From: Oscillospiraceae bacterium
GTDB lineage: Bacteria; Bacillota; Clostridia; Oscillospirales; UBA644
Assembly: GCA_902783255.1 (NCBI GenBank)
Contig: CACZQB010000055.1
Coordinates: 17,165-81,164, forward strand
Direction of reading: 5' to 3'
Length of the DNA stretch: 64,000 nt
Under the pieces are notes generated by a model. The model was not told where the DNA came from. It made no database searches and saw only the letters and a program-made list of their open reading frames with translations. Shown here in pieces: positions 52,935-61,822 of the stretch; the stretch's first letter is position 1, and each line of letters opens with the position of its first letter. The translations under genes were made by a program, and so were the position numbers.

Positions 52935-53802
52935 CTTTGCGAAGTTCCTCCAGCCCACCGCCGTCTTCCTTATCCTGAGCCCGTCCCGATCTTTCTGCGA
53001 TATTCGCGAATTTGCCGCTTCTCAGTTCTTCTATTATTCCGTCAAGGTCTTTCGCATCGCTATCAACGGGGTTCGTGCATGGCCAGCAGCCGAGAGAACG
53101 GTATCTTTTTCCGTTGCCCTGATCGAAATAAAGCGAAACTACAGGCACGCCTTCGCGCCGTATATATTCCCAAACGTCAAGCTCCGTCCAGTCAAGAAGC
53201 GGATGTATGCGTATGTGCGTGCCGGGAGCGAAATCCGTTTTATACTGACCCCAGAATTCCGGCGGCTGATCGCCTATATCCCAGTCGTTGTTTTTGTCTC
53301 TCGGTGAAAAATATCGTTCTTTCGAACGGCTGCCCTCTTCGTCCGCGCGAATGCCGACTATAACGCCGGTGTAGGGTTCCGTGTTTGAATCTTTTTCATA
53401 ATTTCCCGTCACGTGGTTGAGTCTGTATCTCGGCCATTCACCCGAAAGGGTGTGCCGCAGAGCCTCGGTTTTGAGATTTCTGCAGCATTCAATTCTTGTT
53501 GCGTTTCCGTCGGGAAACGTGAGCTTTTTATCGAGCGCCTCGCGGTTCTCGCCGTATATCATATCAAGCTTCCACTCTTTTGCAAGCCTGTCGCGGTATG
53601 TGATCATTTCAGGTATCTTGTAATGCGTATCTATATGCACGAGCGGAAACGGAACGTGCCCGTAAAACGCTTTTCTTGCAAGACATAAAAGAACTGTGGA
53701 GTCTTTTCCGATAGACCAGAGCATGCACAGACTTTTGAACTGACTGTATGCCTCGCGCAGTATATGTATGCTTCTGTTTTCGAGCCTGTCTAAATGGTCC
53801 AT
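52921..53802 (-). CDS. cysD: Sulfate adenylyltransferase subunit 2
   Basis: A 293-residue ATP-PPase-fold subunit that adenylates sulfate to APS with CysN. The PP-loop is [12 protein letters not shown], followed by [41 protein letters not shown] and the C-terminal [17 protein letters not shown]. The length is normal (about 300). AAAGGAGA precedes ATG 53802, which overlaps the cysC-cysQ stop by 13 bases; cysN begins before its stop. The three genes are therefore one coupled unit. Confidence 0.95.
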   Translation of the reverse strand: MDHLDRLENRSIHILREAYSQFKSLCMLWSIGKDSTVLLCLARKAFYGHVPFPLVHIDTHYKIPEMITYRDRLAKEWKLDMIYGENREALDKKLTFPDGNATRIECCRNLKTEALRHTLSGEWPRYRLNHVTGNYEKDSNTEPYTGVIVGIRADEEGSRSKERYFSPRDKNNDWDIGDQPPEFWGQYKTDFAPGTHIRIHPLLDWTELDVWEYIRREGVPVVSLYFDQGNGKRYRSLGCWPCTNPVDSDAKDLDGIIEELRSGKFANIAERSGRAQDKEDGGGLEELRKDGYM

Positions 53803-55172
53803 ATATTCTCCTTTGCATTTACGATAAGAAATCCTTTTGCATTGAGCGGGTCTTTGCGGTTATATCTCATAGGCGTCAGGTCTCCCTGCAGAAAAATACC
53901 GCCCGCGCATTCCGCCACCGATTGCATGGCGCACGTATCCCACTCATAAGTATCTGCAAACCTGTAATAACAGTCCGCCTTACCCGCCGCGATAAAACAG
54001 CCCTTTATGCTGCTGCCGCACTGCACGGTTTTTTCGATCTTATCTTTGTATTTTTCCGTAAGCGCTTTCGTTTTTTCGTCAAGAAAAGAGCGTGAGCACA
54101 TAAAAGTTATCTTATCTGTTTTATCTGAAACAAAAATGCGGTCTTTTTCATCAAAAATATTTTCGAGGCTTTCCGCTTTCGCAGCAAATGCGCCGCGCCC
54201 GGTAAAAGAGTAGTATATATCGCCGGTTACGGGAATGTAAACTGCTCCCGCAATCGCTCTGCCGCAGTGCACAAGCCCTATATTTACGGTAAATTCGCCG
54301 TTTTTCGAAACGAACTCCTTTGTGCCGTCAAGAGGATCGATAATAAAACAGAAGTCGTTTTCAAGCCTGTCCCCGCTGTCTGCAGTCTCTTCTGAAAGTC
54401 TTGCGAAATCGGGAAAACTTTTCGCGAGCGTTTCGTTTATGTATCTGTCCGCTGTCTTATCAGCGTCTGTCAGCGGCGAATTATCGGATTTATATTCGAC
54501 CGAAAAGCCTTTGTTGTATATTTCGAGTATCCTTTTCCCTGCTTCGACAGCCGTGTTTACCATCACTTTGGCAACATGCCCGGCGCTTTGCAGAAAATTA
54601 TGATACTCAAAAACCTTTTTTGCGCATTCTTCAACGGTCATTTCGTCTGTTTTCAGCCTGATATCAGGATACGGCGGCGCTTCGTAAGGCGACGATACGC
54701 CCGTAAATTCTTTTATCTGCCCTTCAAACGCCTTTTTATAAAGCCCTTTCGGGTCTCTTTTTGCGCAGACGTCAAGCGGAGCATCAACGAATATCTCAAC
54801 AAATGCGGCAAAAGAGGAGATGATCTTTCTTGCGTTTTCTCTCTGATCTTCTTTCGGACTTATTGCGCTTACAAGCACCGTAAGCCCCGCCTGTGCCATG
54901 AGAGCCGACGTTTCCGCGATCCGTCTTATATTCTCGTTTCTGTCCTCTTCCGAAAACCCGAGATCTGAATTGAGACCGAACCGAAGATTGTCGCCGTCAA
55001 GCAAAAATGTTTTTATTCCTGCGGCGTAAAGCAATTTTTCCGTTTCGCATGCAACCGTGGACTTGCCTGAACCAGAAAGTCCCGTAAACCATAAAACGCA
55101 GCCGCGCTGCCCCATAAGAGATGCACGCTGATTTGGTGTAATTCCGCTTTTATGGTATGTTATGTTTTTCAT
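53790..55172 (-). CDS. Fused adenylylsulfate kinase and 3'(2'),5'-bisphosphate nucleotidase (CysC-CysQ)
   Basis: A 460-residue two-domain enzyme. Residues about 1-190 are APS kinase: Walker [10 protein letters not shown] (31-39), [11 protein letters not shown], and [17 protein letters not shown]. It converts APS to PAPS. Residues about 200-460 are an inositol-monophosphatase-fold CysQ: SEE (260-262), DPLDGTKEF (279-287), and [15 protein letters not shown] near the end. It converts the sulfotransfer by-product PAP to AMP. One chain thus makes the sulfonate donor and removes the inhibitory product. ATG 55172 follows CGGAG by nine bases; further upstream in-frame codons lie beyond the promoter. 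Confidence 0.92.
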   Translation of the reverse strand: MKNITYHKSGITPNQRASLMGQRGCVLWFTGLSGSGKSTVACETEKLLYAAGIKTFLLDGDNLRFGLNSDLGFSEEDRNENIRRIAETSALMAQAGLTVLVSAISPKEDQRENARKIISSFAAFVEIFVDAPLDVCAKRDPKGLYKKAFEGQIKEFTGVSSPYEAPPYPDIRLKTDEMTVEECAKKVFEYHNFLQSAGHVAKVMVNTAVEAGKRILEIYNKGFSVEYKSDNSPLTDADKTADRYINETLAKSFPDFARLSEETADSGDRLENDFCFIIDPLDGTKEFVSKNGEFTVNIGLVHCGRAIAGAVYIPVTGDIYYSFTGRGAFAAKAESLENIFDEKDRIFVSDKTDKITFMCSRSFLDEKTKALTEKYKDKIEKTVQCGSSIKGCFIAAGKADCYYRFADTYEWDTCAMQSVAECAGGIFLQGDLTPMRYNRKDPLNAKGFLIVNAKENIWTI

Positions 55173-55206
55173 AAGATAAAACTCCGAAAATGCGGTATAA
55201 TATTTA

Positions 55207-55235
55207 ATTATACTATCCGTATTCAAAAAAATCAA
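55207..55235 (-). promoter_or_regulatory. Promoter of the cysC-cysQ/cysD/cysN operon
   Basis: On the minus strand, TTGATT (55230-55235), a 17-base spacer and TATAAT (55207-55212). It is divergent from the sulfotransferase promoter about 60 bases away. Confidence 0.85.
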
Positions 55236-55295
55236 GAGCAAAAAACGTTTTTATACGGTTTTATTCAAAAAAATGACGAAAATTCAAAAATCCTA

Positions 55296-55324
55296 TTGAA
55301 AAACAGATCAAAATATGGTAATAT
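55296..55324 (+). promoter_or_regulatory. Promoter of the sulfotransferase gene
   Basis: TTGAAA (55296-55301), a 17-base spacer and TAATAT (55319-55324), placing the start near 55331 and supporting ATG 55353 as the translation start. Confidence 0.72.
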
Positions 55325-55352
55325 GATGAAAATCGGAAAGAGAGAAAATGAT

Positions 55353-56072
55353 ATGACCGTTACAGTTATCGGAAGAGGACATTCGGGCACACGCTCAATA
55401 TCGCATACGCTTTCGGCAAGCGGTTTTTTTATGGGCGAGCCTCTGAACGTTTCGGGTGACCTTCTTCCCCCCGAAAAAATGTATGACGCATGCCGCGTTT
55501 TTGCAAAATACGTTGAATATAAAGGAAATATGGAATGGGATTTCTCTAAAGTCCTTTCGATGGACCCGACGCAGGAATTCACAACTCTTATTGAAGAATA
55601 TCTTCATACCGTGCTTGAAAGCGAAAATGAGCTGAAGGGCTGGAAGATACCCGAAACCACGCTCGTTTATCCGTGGATAGTGAAAATGTTTCCCGATATA
55701 AAATACATACACTGGGTAAGAGACCCGAGAGACTGCATTTTAGGCGGACATATTACCGACGACCTTTCCGTTTTCGGCATAAAATACGATAAGACCGACG
55801 ACGTGCGCTTCAATCGTGCGGTGAGCTGGAAATATCAGCGCGAAATAATGAAAGCCACACCCGCTCCCGCTAACGTTATTTCCGTCCGCTTCGAGGATAT
55901 GGTCTTTTCGCAGGAAAAAACGCTTGAACGCCTTTCGGACTTTCTCGGCGTTCCTCTTGCGAAAATAGAAATGCGCCCCGACTCGGTAGGAAGATACAAG
56001 ACCGACGAAGGAACGCATATGTTTGACTTTTTTGCTGAAGACCTTGCGGAATGCGGATACGAAAAAGAATAA
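55353..56072 (+). CDS. PAPS-dependent sulfotransferase family protein
   Basis: A 239-residue cytoplasmic protein of the sulfotransferase family. The N-terminal VIGRGHSGTRSIS (residues 5-17) is the 5'-phosphosulfate-binding loop, and YIHWVRDPRDCILG (118-131) is the 3'-phosphate-binding region with the RDPRD signature. The C-terminal FEDMVFSQEKTLERLSDFLGVPL is typical of the family. It should transfer sulfonate from PAPS to a hydroxyl or amine; the acceptor is unknown. It is divergent from genes that make PAPS and remove PAP, which strongly supports this role. ATG 55353 is preferred over ATG 55326, which is at or before the predicted transcript start. Confidence 0.85.
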   Translation: MTVTVIGRGHSGTRSISHTLSASGFFMGEPLNVSGDLLPPEKMYDACRVFAKYVEYKGNMEWDFSKVLSMDPTQEFTTLIEEYLHTVLESENELKGWKIPETTLVYPWIVKMFPDIKYIHWVRDPRDCILGGHITDDLSVFGIKYDKTDDVRFNRAVSWKYQREIMKATPAPANVISVRFEDMVFSQEKTLERLSDFLGVPLAKIEMRPDSVGRYKTDEGTHMFDFFAEDLAECGYEKE

Positions 56073-56090
56073 GATCAGAATAAAATTAAA

Positions 56091-56115
56091 AGCGAAGAGA
56101 TCTCTTCGCTTTTTG
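56091..56115 (+). terminator. Terminator after the sulfotransferase gene
   Basis: The perfect palindrome AGCGAAGAGATCTCTTCGCT (56091-56110) is followed by TTTTT, 18 bases after the stop codon. Confidence 0.82.
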
Positions 56116-56223
56116 CGGAACTTTTCCGATTATAAAAATCGGGAACAAAACATTTATCAATAATGATACAGCGACCTTTTTCTGTCATAATGCGGCGGAA
56201 AAACATTCGTGAAGGTTACTGTA

Positions 56224-56994
56224 TCAGTTTTTTTGCCGTTTTTCAAGCTCCTTTATTATTTTATGTATCGCATTTTCATCGCACGAAACGGTTATAAAGT
56301 CCGCGGCAGCTTTGAGATTTTCCGAAGCGTTTGAAACGGCAAAACCGATATCTGCTTTTATTATCATTTCAAGGTCGTTGTCGTAGTTTCCCGCGGAAAC
56401 GGCAAGACTTGAAGACGTCAGCTTTTTGATTTCGCAAAGCGCATTGCCTTTTCCCGCCTCGCAGGCGAACATTTCAAGCCCTTCGCCCCAGCCTCGGGCA
56501 AACTTGTATGACGGAAAAAGACCGGGGATAAGAACGCTGAGTTTTTCGGTTTCATCTCGCGGCTGCATAAACATTATATCGTAAATATTCTCGTTCACAT
56601 CAAGAAACGTTCTTTCCGTTATCTCGCTTGCACGAGCGGAATAATGGAAGCTTTCGAAATGAATGCCTATATCCGAGTTTTTCGCGTAAGTCGCCGCTAT
56701 TTTCAGCACGTCGTCCTTCGCGCTTTCGGGCAGAGGATATTTCGATACTGCCCCCCGTTTTTCACGGTCGTATATCATCGAGCCGTTGAGAGTGATAAGA
56801 TACGTGTTCGGAACGAAAATATCGGTGAATTTATCGAAATGTCTCGGCGGTCTGCCTGAAGCGACGGTGAAAAGTCCGCCGTTTTGCTGAAAATACCGTA
56901 TCGCTTCCGCATTTTTCTCGCTTATTCTGCCCTCGCTGTCCGTCAGAGTGCCGTCCATATCCGTGGCAAGAAGAATTCCGTCAAATATACCCAT
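56224..56994 (-). CDS. HAD-superfamily IIB (Cof-like) phosphatase
   Basis: A 256-residue HAD hydrolase. Motif I is LLATDMDGTLTDSEGRIS, motif II is in TVASGRP, the Lys of motif III lies in the Cof-type region, and motif IV is VSAGNYDNDLEMI with GFAVSNASENLKAAADFIT. Cof-type members dephosphorylate small sugar phosphates, FMN or similar compounds; the substrate is not predictable. AAAAGGAT precedes ATG 56994. It is a monocistronic gene with its own promoter. Confidence 0.9.
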   Translation of the reverse strand: MGIFDGILLATDMDGTLTDSEGRISEKNAEAIRYFQQNGGLFTVASGRPPRHFDKFTDIFVPNTYLITLNGSMIYDREKRGAVSKYPLPESAKDDVLKIAATYAKNSDIGIHFESFHYSARASEITERTFLDVNENIYDIMFMQPRDETEKLSVLIPGLFPSYKFARGWGEGLEMFACEAGKGNALCEIKKLTSSSLAVSAGNYDNDLEMIIKADIGFAVSNASENLKAAADFITVSCDENAIHKIIKELEKRQKN

Positions 56995-57022
56995 AAAAAA
57001 TCCTTTTTTGTTATTTAAAAAA

Positions 57023-57051
57023 AGTATACCATATTATTTTGATTCCGTCAA
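57023..57051 (-). promoter_or_regulatory. Promoter of the HAD phosphatase gene
   Basis: On the minus strand, TTGACG (57046-57051), a 17-base spacer and TATACT (57023-57028). The -35 box abuts the T tract of the preceding gene's terminator. Confidence 0.78.
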
Positions 57052-57086
57052 CAGTAAAAATCCCTGTCTTTTAAGGACAGGGATTT
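57052..57086 (-). terminator. Terminator of the DUF4428 gene
   Basis: On the minus strand, AAATCCCTGTC pairs with GACAGGGATTT (57058-57086) and is followed by a T run reaching the next promoter's -35 box. Confidence 0.83.
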
Positions 57087-57103
57087 ATATTTCAAAGCCT
57101 TTT

Positions 57104-57961
57104 TCAGTCTGTTATGCTGTTTTCCGCTTCGTCCGCACGACGGGAATAGACCGTAAGACCGCCGCTCTGAGCGTCCGCAATCGATTCCTGAGCCTTTGCC
57201 ATCTGCTCCTGAAGGGCGGGATCGTTCGGGTCTGCATTTCCGCTTGCCGCAGCGTTTATTATTCCGCCCATTATCTTTGCCATATCGGTCGTTGCTTTAA
57301 GATCGCGTTTCTGCGCTTTTGAAAGACCGAAGCTGAAAAGTCCGCGTTCAGAGTCGTGAACGCCGAAGATATAGTCGAGATGCTGCAGCGCATTGTCTGC
57401 GTAGTCCGTATCTTTTTCGGATTTTCTGAAACAGAGCCTGATCTCGCGCCTGATATACGGATGCGGGCGAAGTCCCTTCTTTGCTGCGGCGTCGTTAAAG
57501 CCGAGCGGCTGAACAAGACGAAGGATCACGCCGTCCTCCTTAAATGTTTCCGCTCCGCCGTCCGAGGGCTTGTCGGTTTCTTTGTAATATTCGTAAGAAG
57601 CTATTTCGTCGTAGCGGATAACCTCGCGGTTGACCTTGTTTTTGACGTTTCTGCGGTCAAATATGCTCAGCATGCCTGTATCGTCGCAGAATTCGATCGC
57701 AAACTCTTTTACCGTGCTCGGATAAAGACTTGTTTTTTTGAAGCACTGCTCATGAATCTTGTTTCGCTTTGTCATAAAATCGATATGCTCGCGAACGGTT
57801 TCCTTGTCCATCTCGGAAAGTCTTACAAACTGACTGCATTTTCTTGCGCAGTCGCTGCAGACGTATTCCTTGTTTTTGATCTTGTCTCTGTGCATAACAC
57901 CGCATTCCGCTCCGCACAGAGCGCATGTTTTTTTGCCGAACAGTTTGTCAAAAAGTCCCAT
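57104..57961 (-). CDS. DUF4428 domain-containing protein
   Basis: A 285-residue cytoplasmic protein. The N-terminal GLFDKLFGKKTCALCGAECG with a second CSDCARKC pair is the DUF4428 zinc-finger-like region. The middle part (about 85-200) is a beta-rich domain with acidic and aromatic residues, and the C-terminus (about 205-285) is helical and Ala/Asp/Glu rich. No catalytic motif is evident and the role of the family is unknown. GAAGGAG precedes the ATG. It has its own promoter and terminator. Confidence 0.8.
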   Translation of the reverse strand: MGLFDKLFGKKTCALCGAECGVMHRDKIKNKEYVCSDCARKCSQFVRLSEMDKETVREHIDFMTKRNKIHEQCFKKTSLYPSTVKEFAIEFCDDTGMLSIFDRRNVKNKVNREVIRYDEIASYEYYKETDKPSDGGAETFKEDGVILRLVQPLGFNDAAAKKGLRPHPYIRREIRLCFRKSEKDTDYADNALQHLDYIFGVHDSERGLFSFGLSKAQKRDLKATTDMAKIMGGIINAAASGNADPNDPALQEQMAKAQESIADAQSGGLTVYSRRADEAENSITD

Positions 57962-57994
57962 TTTTTAGCTCCTTCGTTTATTTATTGTAATTAA

Positions 57995-58023
57995 ATTATA
58001 GCATAGCGATAACCTTATGTCAA
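57995..58023 (-). promoter_or_regulatory. Promoter of the DUF4428 gene
   Basis: On the minus strand, TTGACA (58018-58023), a 17-base spacer ending TGC and TATAAT (57995-58000): full consensus with an extended -10. Confidence 0.88.
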
Positions 58024-58055
58024 TACGGTAAAGACGCTAATTTGCGGATTTTTGC

Positions 58056-58085
58056 ATAAAAATTCCCTGCCGTAAGACAGGGAAT
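58056..58085 (-). terminator. Terminator of the rlmH-TSCPD-phosphohexomutase operon
   Basis: On the minus strand, ATTCCCTG pairs with CAGGGAAT (58062-58085), followed by TTTTTA, shortly after the mutase stop codon. Confidence 0.82.
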
Positions 58086-58098
58086 ATCAGGTGGTTTT

Positions 58099-59769
58099 TC
58101 AGACGGCGGAGTCGGTGATCGCGGTGAATGCCTTAGCGAATTTTTCCGCTTTTTCTTTTGCAAGCTCGCCCGTTTTGTCGCTTACCATAACGTAAAGCTT
58201 AACTTTCGGCTCGGTGCCAGAAGGACGGATAACGAGAACGCTGCCGTCTTCCATTGTATAATAAAGCACGTTTGACGGCGGCAGACCTTCTATTCCGCCC
58301 ATATAGTCCTTTCTTTCGGCAACGGCAACGCCCGCAAGCTCGTTTATCGGATTTTCCCTGAGCGCGGACATAAGCTTTTTCATTTTTTCAAGACCGTCAA
58401 AGCCGGGCATCTGAATATTTACTGTTTTTTCATAGTATGTGCCGAACTCCGCAAAGAGATCGCAGAGCGCGTCCCAGAGAGTATGTCCTTTTTCAGCGCA
58501 GTATGCCGCCGCTTCCGAAATAAGCAGGGACGCGAAAACGCTGTCTTTGTCGTGCGCGTAATCGCCCGCAAGGAAGCCGTAGCTTTCTTCAAAACCGAAA
58601 ACGAAGGTGTGCTCGCCTGTCTTTTTGAAAAGATTCATCTTTTCGCCTATAAATTTGAAGCCTGTAAGAACGTTTACTATCGAGGCGCCGTATTTTTCGC
58701 AAATTTTGGTTGCAAGCTCGGTGGTAACTATCGTTTTTACCGCGCAGGCGTTTTCGGGCAGCGTGCCGAGCGCCTTTCTTGAACGGAGTATATAGTCGAG
58801 AAGCAGACAGCCTATCTGGTTGCCGGTGATTATCTTATACTCTCCGTCGTCCGAAACAAGTATTCCCATTCTGTCCGCGTCGGGGTCGGTGCCTATGATA
58901 AGATCGGCGTGATGCTCTTTTGCAATTTCAATGGCTCTCGTGAATCCTTCGGGGTTTTCGGGGTTGGGTGATTTGACCGTGGGGAAGTTTCCATCAAGGA
59001 CCATCTGCTCGGGCACGGTCACGATATTTGTAAAGCCAGCTCTCTTGAGCACTTCCGGCACAAGTCTGTAACCCGAACCGTGGAACGGTGTGTAAACTAT
59101 GCACATATCGTGCTGCTTTTTGATAAGATCGGGGTCTATGCGCTGTTCGAGCACTTTTTCGAGATATCTGTTGTCGTATTCCTTGTCAAGGATTTTGATG
59201 ACCTTTTCCGCCTCTTCAAAAGACACGGTTTTTACACCTTCGAGCATATCAGTCTTTTTCATCTGGGCGAAAACAACGTCTGCGTGTTCGGGCGAAAGCT
59301 GCGCTCCGTCGTCCCAGTAAACCTTGTAGCCGTTATATTCCTTCGGATTGTGAGAAGCCGTTATAACTATTCCCGCAATGCAGCAAAGGTCGGTTACGGC
59401 GAAAGAAAGCTCGGGAGTGGGACGTAGTTCGTCAAACAGATAAACGTTTATCCCGTTTGCAACAAGCACGCATGCAGCCTGTTTCGCAAATTCGCGCGAA
59501 AAATTACGGCTGTCATGAGCGATTACAACGTGAGCGTCCTTTATATTTTTTGAATTTATAAGATCCGCAAGCGCCTGCGTTGCGTGACGGACCGTATAAA
59601 CGTTCATCCTTCTTGTCCCCGCGCCTATCGTTCCGCGAAGACCGCCTGTGCCGAACTCGAGAAGTCCCGCAAATCTGTCTTCAAGCTCCGCTTTATCCGT
59701 TACTGCTTCAAGCTCTTTTTTAGTGTTTTCATCAACTAACGGGCTGTCTATCCATGTTTTTGCGTCCAT
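58099..59769 (-). CDS. Phosphoglucomutase/phosphomannomutase
   Basis: A 556-residue alpha-D-phosphohexomutase that moves phosphate between C6 and C1 of glucose or mannose. FGTGGLRGTIGAG binds substrate, VITASHNPKEYNGYK carries the catalytic phosphoserine, GTDPDADRMG binds magnesium, GFEESYGFLAGD reads the sugar, and RPSGTEPKVKLYV binds the phosphate. The length is that of the PgcA-type Gram-positive enzyme. GGAGGACAG precedes the ATG. With galE it links glucose 6-phosphate to nucleotide sugars for surface polymers. Confidence 0.95.
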   Translation of the reverse strand: MDAKTWIDSPLVDENTKKELEAVTDKAELEDRFAGLLEFGTGGLRGTIGAGTRRMNVYTVRHATQALADLINSKNIKDAHVVIAHDSRNFSREFAKQAACVLVANGINVYLFDELRPTPELSFAVTDLCCIAGIVITASHNPKEYNGYKVYWDDGAQLSPEHADVVFAQMKKTDMLEGVKTVSFEEAEKVIKILDKEYDNRYLEKVLEQRIDPDLIKKQHDMCIVYTPFHGSGYRLVPEVLKRAGFTNIVTVPEQMVLDGNFPTVKSPNPENPEGFTRAIEIAKEHHADLIIGTDPDADRMGILVSDDGEYKIITGNQIGCLLLDYILRSRKALGTLPENACAVKTIVTTELATKICEKYGASIVNVLTGFKFIGEKMNLFKKTGEHTFVFGFEESYGFLAGDYAHDKDSVFASLLISEAAAYCAEKGHTLWDALCDLFAEFGTYYEKTVNIQMPGFDGLEKMKKLMSALRENPINELAGVAVAERKDYMGGIEGLPPSNVLYYTMEDGSVLVIRPSGTEPKVKLYVMVSDKTGELAKEKAEKFAKAFTAITDSAV

Positions 59770-59804
59770 TTTTTCTGTCCTCCGTTATATTTATATGGTA
59801 AAGA

Positions 59805-60050
59805 TTATATCTGAGAAAGCGCTTTTGCGATCTGATCGGGGCAGGATGTCGGTCTCGACCCGCACGTTATGCCCGAAAATTTTTTTATTACCTCGTCTTT
59901 ATCCATGCCTACAAGAATGCTCGATATTCCTTTGAGGTTTCCGTTGCAGCCGCCTATGACTTCAACAGACTCTATTTTATTGTCGTCGTTTACGGTAATG
60001 TTTATCTCTCTTGAGCAGGTGCCTTTTGTTTTGTAGTTTACTGTTTTCAT
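59805..60050 (-). CDS. TSCPD domain protein (TIGR03905 type)
   Basis: An 81-residue small protein. VIGGCNGNLKGISSILVGM and CGSRPTSCPDQIAKAL are the conserved features of the TIGR03905/TSCPD family, a domain also found at the end of class II ribonucleotide reductases. As a free protein its function is unknown; the conserved cysteines suggest metal binding. ATG 60050 is preferred to a TTG one codon earlier because GAGGTGA sits five bases before it. It lies nine bases after rlmH. Confidence 0.87.
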   Translation of the reverse strand: MKTVNYKTKGTCSREINITVNDDNKIESVEVIGGCNGNLKGISSILVGMDKDEVIKKFSGITCGSRPTSCPDQIAKALSQI

Positions 60051-60059
60051 CAAATCACC

Positions 60060-60494
60060 TCATTTATGATATTTTATATTATTGTTTATCGTGAACGCCC
60101 TGTAGATCTGTTCGAGTAAAATTATGCGCATAAGCTGATGCGGAAAAGTCATTTTTGAAAATGAAAGCTTCAGATCGGCGCGCGCCTTCACTTCTTTGTC
60201 AAGTCCGTCCGAGCCGCCGATAACAAACGTTATCTTCTGGGACGTCTGCGCGGTTTTTTCTATGAATTTTGCAAGGTCTTCCGAAGACATGCCGTCCCCT
60301 TCAACGCACAGCACTACGGTTTTACCCTTTATGCTTTTTATAACGGCGTCTTTTTCCTTTTCGGGCGAGCTTTCGGGCGTTTCAATGATCTCAAGGTCGC
60401 AGAATCTCGAAAGGCGTTTTATGTATTCCGCCGCGGCGTCTTTCAGATATTTTTCTTTAAGATTTCCCACGCAGACTATTCTTACGCCTATCAT
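60060..60494 (-). CDS. rlmH: 23S rRNA (pseudouridine-1915 N3)-methyltransferase RlmH
   Basis: A 144-residue SPOUT-class methyltransferase that modifies pseudouridine 1915 in helix 69 of 23S rRNA. VCVGNLKEKYLKDAAAEYIKRL is the family's start, FVIGGSDGLDKEV forms the knot that binds S-adenosylmethionine, and MTFPHQLMRIILLEQIYRAFTI is the C-terminal signature. It lacks the terminal Tyr-like extension only slightly (ends NIKYHK, as expected for family members ending YHK/YHH). AGGAGGG precedes the ATG. Confidence 0.95.
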   Translation of the reverse strand: MIGVRIVCVGNLKEKYLKDAAAEYIKRLSRFCDLEIIETPESSPEKEKDAVIKSIKGKTVVLCVEGDGMSSEDLAKFIEKTAQTSQKITFVIGGSDGLDKEVKARADLKLSFSKMTFPHQLMRIILLEQIYRAFTINNNIKYHK

Positions 60495-60523
60495 TTCGAC
60501 CCTCCTGAATACCTATATATAAT

Positions 60524-60552
60524 ATGTTAACATAAAATGCGAAAAAAATCAA
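60524..60552 (-). promoter_or_regulatory. Promoter of the rlmH operon
   Basis: On the minus strand, TTGATT (60547-60552), a 17-base spacer ending TGT and TAACAT (60524-60529): an extended -10 type compensating for a weaker hexamer. Confidence 0.7.
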
Positions 60553-60654
60553 GTGATGACGCCGTCTTTTTTCCCTAGTTTTGAAAATCCGCCGTAATTT
60601 CGGCGCGCGGAACAAAAGTTTACAAATTATTTGCAGGTTTTTTCGCCGTTTCTA

Positions 60655-60683
60655 TTGAGAAAGACGGTTTTTTGTGGTATAAT
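60655..60683 (+). promoter_or_regulatory. Promoter of ychF
   Basis: TTGAGA (60655-60660), a 17-base spacer and TATAAT (60678-60683). The leader to ATG 60718 is about 28 bases. Confidence 0.83.
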
Positions 60684-60717
60684 TCATTTACTGTATGGAA
60701 AAATAAGGAGATCATAT

Positions 60718-61809
60718 ATGAAACTCGGCATCGTAGGTTTGCCCAATGTGGGCAAAAGCACTCTTTTCAACGCCATAACAAACACAAATGTGGACGCTGA
60801 AAACTATCCGTTCTGCACAATAGAGCCGAATGTGGGGGTAGTTGCCGTTCCCGATGAAAGACTTGACGTTTTGACTAAAATGTATGAGCCTCTTAAAACA
60901 ACGCACGCCGTAATTGAGTTCGTTGATATTGCGGGTCTCGTAAAAGGCGCGTCGAGAGGCGAAGGATTGGGCAACAAATTCCTTTCGCATATAAGAGAGG
61001 TAGACGCGATCGTGCATGTTGTGCGCTGTTTTGACGATGACAATATCGTGCACGTTGACGGCAGCGTTGACCCCGTAAGAGATATCGAAACGATAAATCT
61101 CGAACTCGTTTACGCCGATATGGAAACTGCGGAAAAAATGTGCGTACGCGCCGAAAAGAATGCGAAAGGCGATAAGACCCTTGCCGCCGAAGCCGCGCTT
61201 TTTGCCCGCGCGAAAACTTTTCTGGAGTCCGGCAGACCTCTTCACGCAATGGAAATGACGGACGATGAAAAAGCCATTTTATCTCTGGGTAGCTTTCTGA
61301 CATTAAAACCGGTTATTTACGCCGCAAATATGAGCGACGCGGATTTCGCCGCGAGAGAAACGAACGCTTATTTCAGCTCCGTAAAGGAATACGCGGAAAA
61401 AGAAGGATCTCAGATCCTTCCCGTATGCGCGAAATTCGAAAAAGAGATCTCGGAGCTTTCGGAAGAAGAAAAACTCATTTTTCTTGAAGACATAGGACTT
61501 GAAGAAAGCGGTCTTTCAAGACTGATAAAAGTATCGTATTCAACTCTCGGTCTTATCAGCTATCTCACCGCAGGCCGTGACGAGGTCCGCGCATGGACGA
61601 TAACAAAAGGCACAAAAGCGCCTGCCGCTGCAGGAAAAATACACAGTGACTTCGAAAAAGGATTTATCCGCGCTGAAGTTGTGGCTTTTGACGATCTTGT
61701 TGCGTGCGGTTCCATGAATGCCGCAAAAGAAAAGGGCCTTGTGAGAAGCGAGGGAAAAACGTATGAAATGAAAGACGGAGACGTTGTTTTGTTCAGATTT
61801 AACGTATAA
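60718..61809 (+). CDS. ychF: Redox-regulated ATPase YchF (Obg-like)
   Basis: A 363-residue P-loop NTPase of the Obg family that prefers ATP. G1 is [11 protein letters not shown], switch I lies in [13 protein letters not shown]3 is [17 protein letters not shown], and the degenerate G4 is NMSD. The C-terminal TGS domain has [26 protein letters not shown] and [15 protein letters not shown]. It associates with ribosomes and stress responses in other bacteria. ATG 60718 follows AAGGAG by seven bases. The next gene starts 13 bases after its stop. Confidence 0.96.
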   Translation: MKLGIVGLPNVGKSTLFNAITNTNVDAENYPFCTIEPNVGVVAVPDERLDVLTKMYEPLKTTHAVIEFVDIAGLVKGASRGEGLGNKFLSHIREVDAIVHVVRCFDDDNIVHVDGSVDPVRDIETINLELVYADMETAEKMCVRAEKNAKGDKTLAAEAALFARAKTFLESGRPLHAMEMTDDEKAILSLGSFLTLKPVIYAANMSDADFAARETNAYFSSVKEYAEKEGSQILPVCAKFEKEISELSEEEKLIFLEDIGLEESGLSRLIKVSYSTLGLISYLTAGRDEVRAWTITKGTKAPAAAGKIHSDFEKGFIRAEVVAFDDLVACGSMNAAKEKGLVRSEGKTYEMKDGDVVLFRFNV

Positions 61810-61822
61810 GAAGGGGCAGCAA

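Noticed and set aside
55152..55352. 67 extra N-terminal residues for the sulfotransferase
   Set aside because: The region contains both divergent promoters, and the PAPS-binding loop normally lies at the very N-terminus, as it does from ATG 55353.
61784..61822. Longer start for the SGNH-PurD gene at 61784
   Set aside because: It would overlap the end of ychF; ATG 61823 has AAGGGG at proper distance and begins exactly at the LLFIGNS domain start.
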